From NCBI GenBank assembly GCA_013398615.1, contig VZSR01001479.1:9616564-9680563 (forward strand): 64,000 nucleotides of DNA, read 5' to 3'. This document shows, one piece after another, positions 61,846 through 64,000 of this stretch (the stretch's first letter is position 1; each line of letters begins with the position of its first letter). Position numbers and translations under genes: made by a program. The notes beneath the pieces are model-generated. The model was given only the letters and a program-made list of their open reading frames with translations, made no database searches and was not told the origin of the DNA. This DNA comes from Brachypodius melanocephalos. Lineage: Eukaryota > Chordata > Aves > Passeriformes > Pycnonotidae.

Positions 61846-62184
61846 TGTTGTGGTTTAACCCCAGCCACCCCCCAGGCCCCGCAGCTGCTGGGTCGCTCCT
61901 CTGCCAGCAGGATCCGGCAGAGAATTGAAAGTAAAAGTGAGAAAACCCATGGATTGGAGCAAAAGCAGTTTGATAGGGAAAGCAAAAGCTGGGCACACAA
62001 GCAAAGCATAACAAGGGGATGTTTCTCTCCTTCATCATGGCAGGCAGGTGTCCAGCCATCCCTGGGAAAGCAGGGCTCCATCACCCAAATGTTTGCTTGG
62101 GAAGACGAGCACCGTCTCTCCAAATGTCCCGCTTCTTCCCTCTTCCCCCCACTTTATATACTAAGCATGATGTCATATGGTATT
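61846..62184 (-). mobile_element. Solo LTR fragment of an avian endogenous retrovirus
   Basis: The sequence starts TGTTGTGGTTTAACCCCAGC, the end of a widespread avian LTR read in reverse, and continues through segments I recognise from it ('gtaaaagtgagaaaaccca', 'agggctccatcaccc', 'catgatgtcatatggta'). On the - strand TATATAAAG is the likely LTR TATA box. The upstream LTR part is missing after ~62184, and no viral gene is seen. It directly abuts the CR1 fragment. The exact family name is uncertain. Confidence 0.75.
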
Positions 62185-64000
62185 TTCTGACTTGAATCCA
62201 GGGGGGAACAAGTTCTCCAGCTCATGCAGCAGATGGGTATTTTTTTATATGATAACAGTAGTTTTTGAAGGGAAAATAAAGACGAAAGCACCATAGCACT
62301 TTTATTCCTGCCTGTTAGTGTTTGCTGAGTCAGACCTGTTTGCCAGCTCTGTTCCTGCTTGCTTAGGGGCGCAGCAGTAGTGATGGGGCAGATGAGAATG
62401 GGCAAAGTACTGTAGCAACCTGCTGGGATCAAGTCATTAAAAATGCAGAGCCTCAGCCAACTGTTATTTTCTTGAAAGGGTGATAAGGGTAACAATAATA
62501 GGGAGCTTTGTAGTTGTAGCGCATTTTCCCTACCCAGCAGCATTGGTATGTTTTTTTTTCCTAAGAAAACCAACACTCTTTCCTCCTCTCTTGCTCTTCT
62601 GTAGTACCTAACCTTTTGCAAAAAATCAAGCTGGAAATGTTGTAGTGGTGTTGTATTCCAGAATTGCTGCTTTCAAAGTAACATTTCTTTTTAATTCTAG
62701 AAAAGCCAGGCTGTTTTTCATAAAGCAGTCTTACAGATAACAGTTTTCTTTGAGATTAGGATATGTTTTGCATTGTAACCATAGTTAAATTACTGTAGTT
62801 TCAATATACAGTACACAGAAAAGGACTTATAAGATACCAGCTCAGGGTAGTCCAACATCAAATCTGCCTCTTGTTAAAAGTAGACATCAGTGTTACGGGT
62901 GAAACCCTGAAAATTTGCATCTTGCATTTTAAAACAATGGTAAAGTATTATGGGGATTCAGTATTTAAATAATTGGTGAGAATCCTTTTTCACTTGTAAA
63001 AGTTATTCCTGTGGATAATAAGACTGAAATACAGGACCCACCCTTGTCTGACAACAGGTCTAGTTAAGGAAGTGCTGACCTCCGTGATGAGAGTCTGTAG
63101 TGTTTCCATTATTGCCTCTGACTTTGGACTTGAATCACAAAGTACAGAGTGGGAAAACTCTATGTCTTGGTTGTCTCTTAAAATTCTCAAATCCAGACTC
63201 TCTCTTTAAGGAGGGATAAAACATATCTGGACCAAAATTCCATGGGACTTTTTTTTCATATGATAGGTCTTGTGGTCAATGATTGTCAGATGAGATTTCT
63301 TTCCATTGTGCAGTCTTAGTAAGCTGCAAATCTTGTCTTTGCACTATGTAACAACTTACATGAGAGCCTTCTATTCAAAATCTCTTTGATGTTTGTTTTA
63401 TGAAAATATGATTCTTTGCTTTTCTCACTTACAGTGTTGCAGCTTTTTGGTCATCCCCAGTATTTAGAGGCTTTTGACCAGGAAAAGGCAAAAGTTCATC
63501 TTTAGCTTACATCCTTTTTTTGGGTTATGGTAATCTAAAAGACAGTCCTGTAAATTTAGTCTTTATTTCATGTTGCAAATAGACATTTTTGAACATAGGT
63601 TGACATTTTTTTTTCCACCCTGTAACTGGGAATGACCAGAATGGTACAGGATGCCAGCTTTGCACATAGACTGAAGGGGTGGTAGTTAATCTGAGGTGTA
63701 TTTACTTTTGGCTCAAGTTCACCTGCCTTTTTAGGACCTTGGTGACAGTGTGTTTCTAACCAGCTAATTCTTGTGTGCATACTTTAAAATTGGTCAGGAT
63801 AATTTTCAACTTTTAGGCCTGATCATTTGATTGCAGTATCCCTTAATAACCTTTACTTGTGCTGATTTTTTATTTTGAAATATTCTTTAATGGTGAGAAA
63901 AACTTGCCAGACTACCCTGTTGTTTTGCTTCTCCTTCTAGACTTCAAACAAGCTATTTTTTTTTCCTCCTGGTCATTATAACATCTGCAGTGTGTAAGGT

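Larger units (their letters stand above)
44615..64000 (+). other. LPGAT1: LPGAT1 first coding intron (continues past window)
   Basis: The donor GTAAGA at 44615 opens an intron of at least 19.4 kb. No segment matching the next part of LPGAT1 (expected to begin VMEWGED or similar) was found, so the following exon is beyond the window. Apart from the repeats and the retrocopy listed separately, I see no gene in it. Confidence 0.8.

Overview
The window is vertebrate nuclear DNA, almost certainly from a bird. It holds intron-rich genes with fairly short introns. It also has several CR1 LINE tails, two of them ending in the avian CR1 3' end (ATTCTATGAT-like), and an LTR fragment of a type common in bird genomes. 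Both genes were recognised from the protein sequence of their exons, and both lie on the + strand.

Region 1 (1-23,050): the 3' part of INTS7 (Integrator complex subunit 7). Seventeen coding exons between 1955 and 21223 encode residues ~125-962 plus the stop, so the first ~124 residues lie upstream of the window. The reading frame is intact across all junctions. One intron (16101-16501) has a U12-type (minor spliceosome) donor and two others are GC-AG, so three of the 16 introns seen are non-standard. A 3'UTR of ~1.8 kb follows, with an ATTAAA signal at 23022.

Region 2 (23,050-42,880): intergenic, with one CR1 copy. I recognise no known gene here. Several short blocks between 28.9 and 37.8 kb look like exons (coding-like codon use, plausible splice sites), mostly on the - strand, with two on the + strand. 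They may be pieces of an unrecognised or decaying gene, or chance; they are reported with low confidence.

Region 3 (42,880-44,614): a CR1 copy next to a CpG island that serves as the LPGAT1 promoter and 5' region, followed by the first coding exon of LPGAT1 (lysophosphatidylglycerol acyltransferase 1). Candidate 5' exons carry two upstream ORFs; skipping the middle exon would give an in-frame N-terminal extension.

Region 4 (44,615-64,000): the first long intron of LPGAT1. No further LPGAT1 exon was found. It contains T/G-rich tracts, a short poly(A)-tailed retrocopy on the - strand with a possible target-site duplication (about 57.8-58.0 kb), and a CR1 copy directly abutting an LTR fragment (61.3-62.2 kb).

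The INTS7-LPGAT1 order in the same orientation matches the arrangement I know from human chromosome 1q32. The two genes have unrelated jobs: INTS7 acts in the nucleus in snRNA and nascent mRNA 3' cleavage, and LPGAT1 acts in the ER membrane in phospholipid remodelling.
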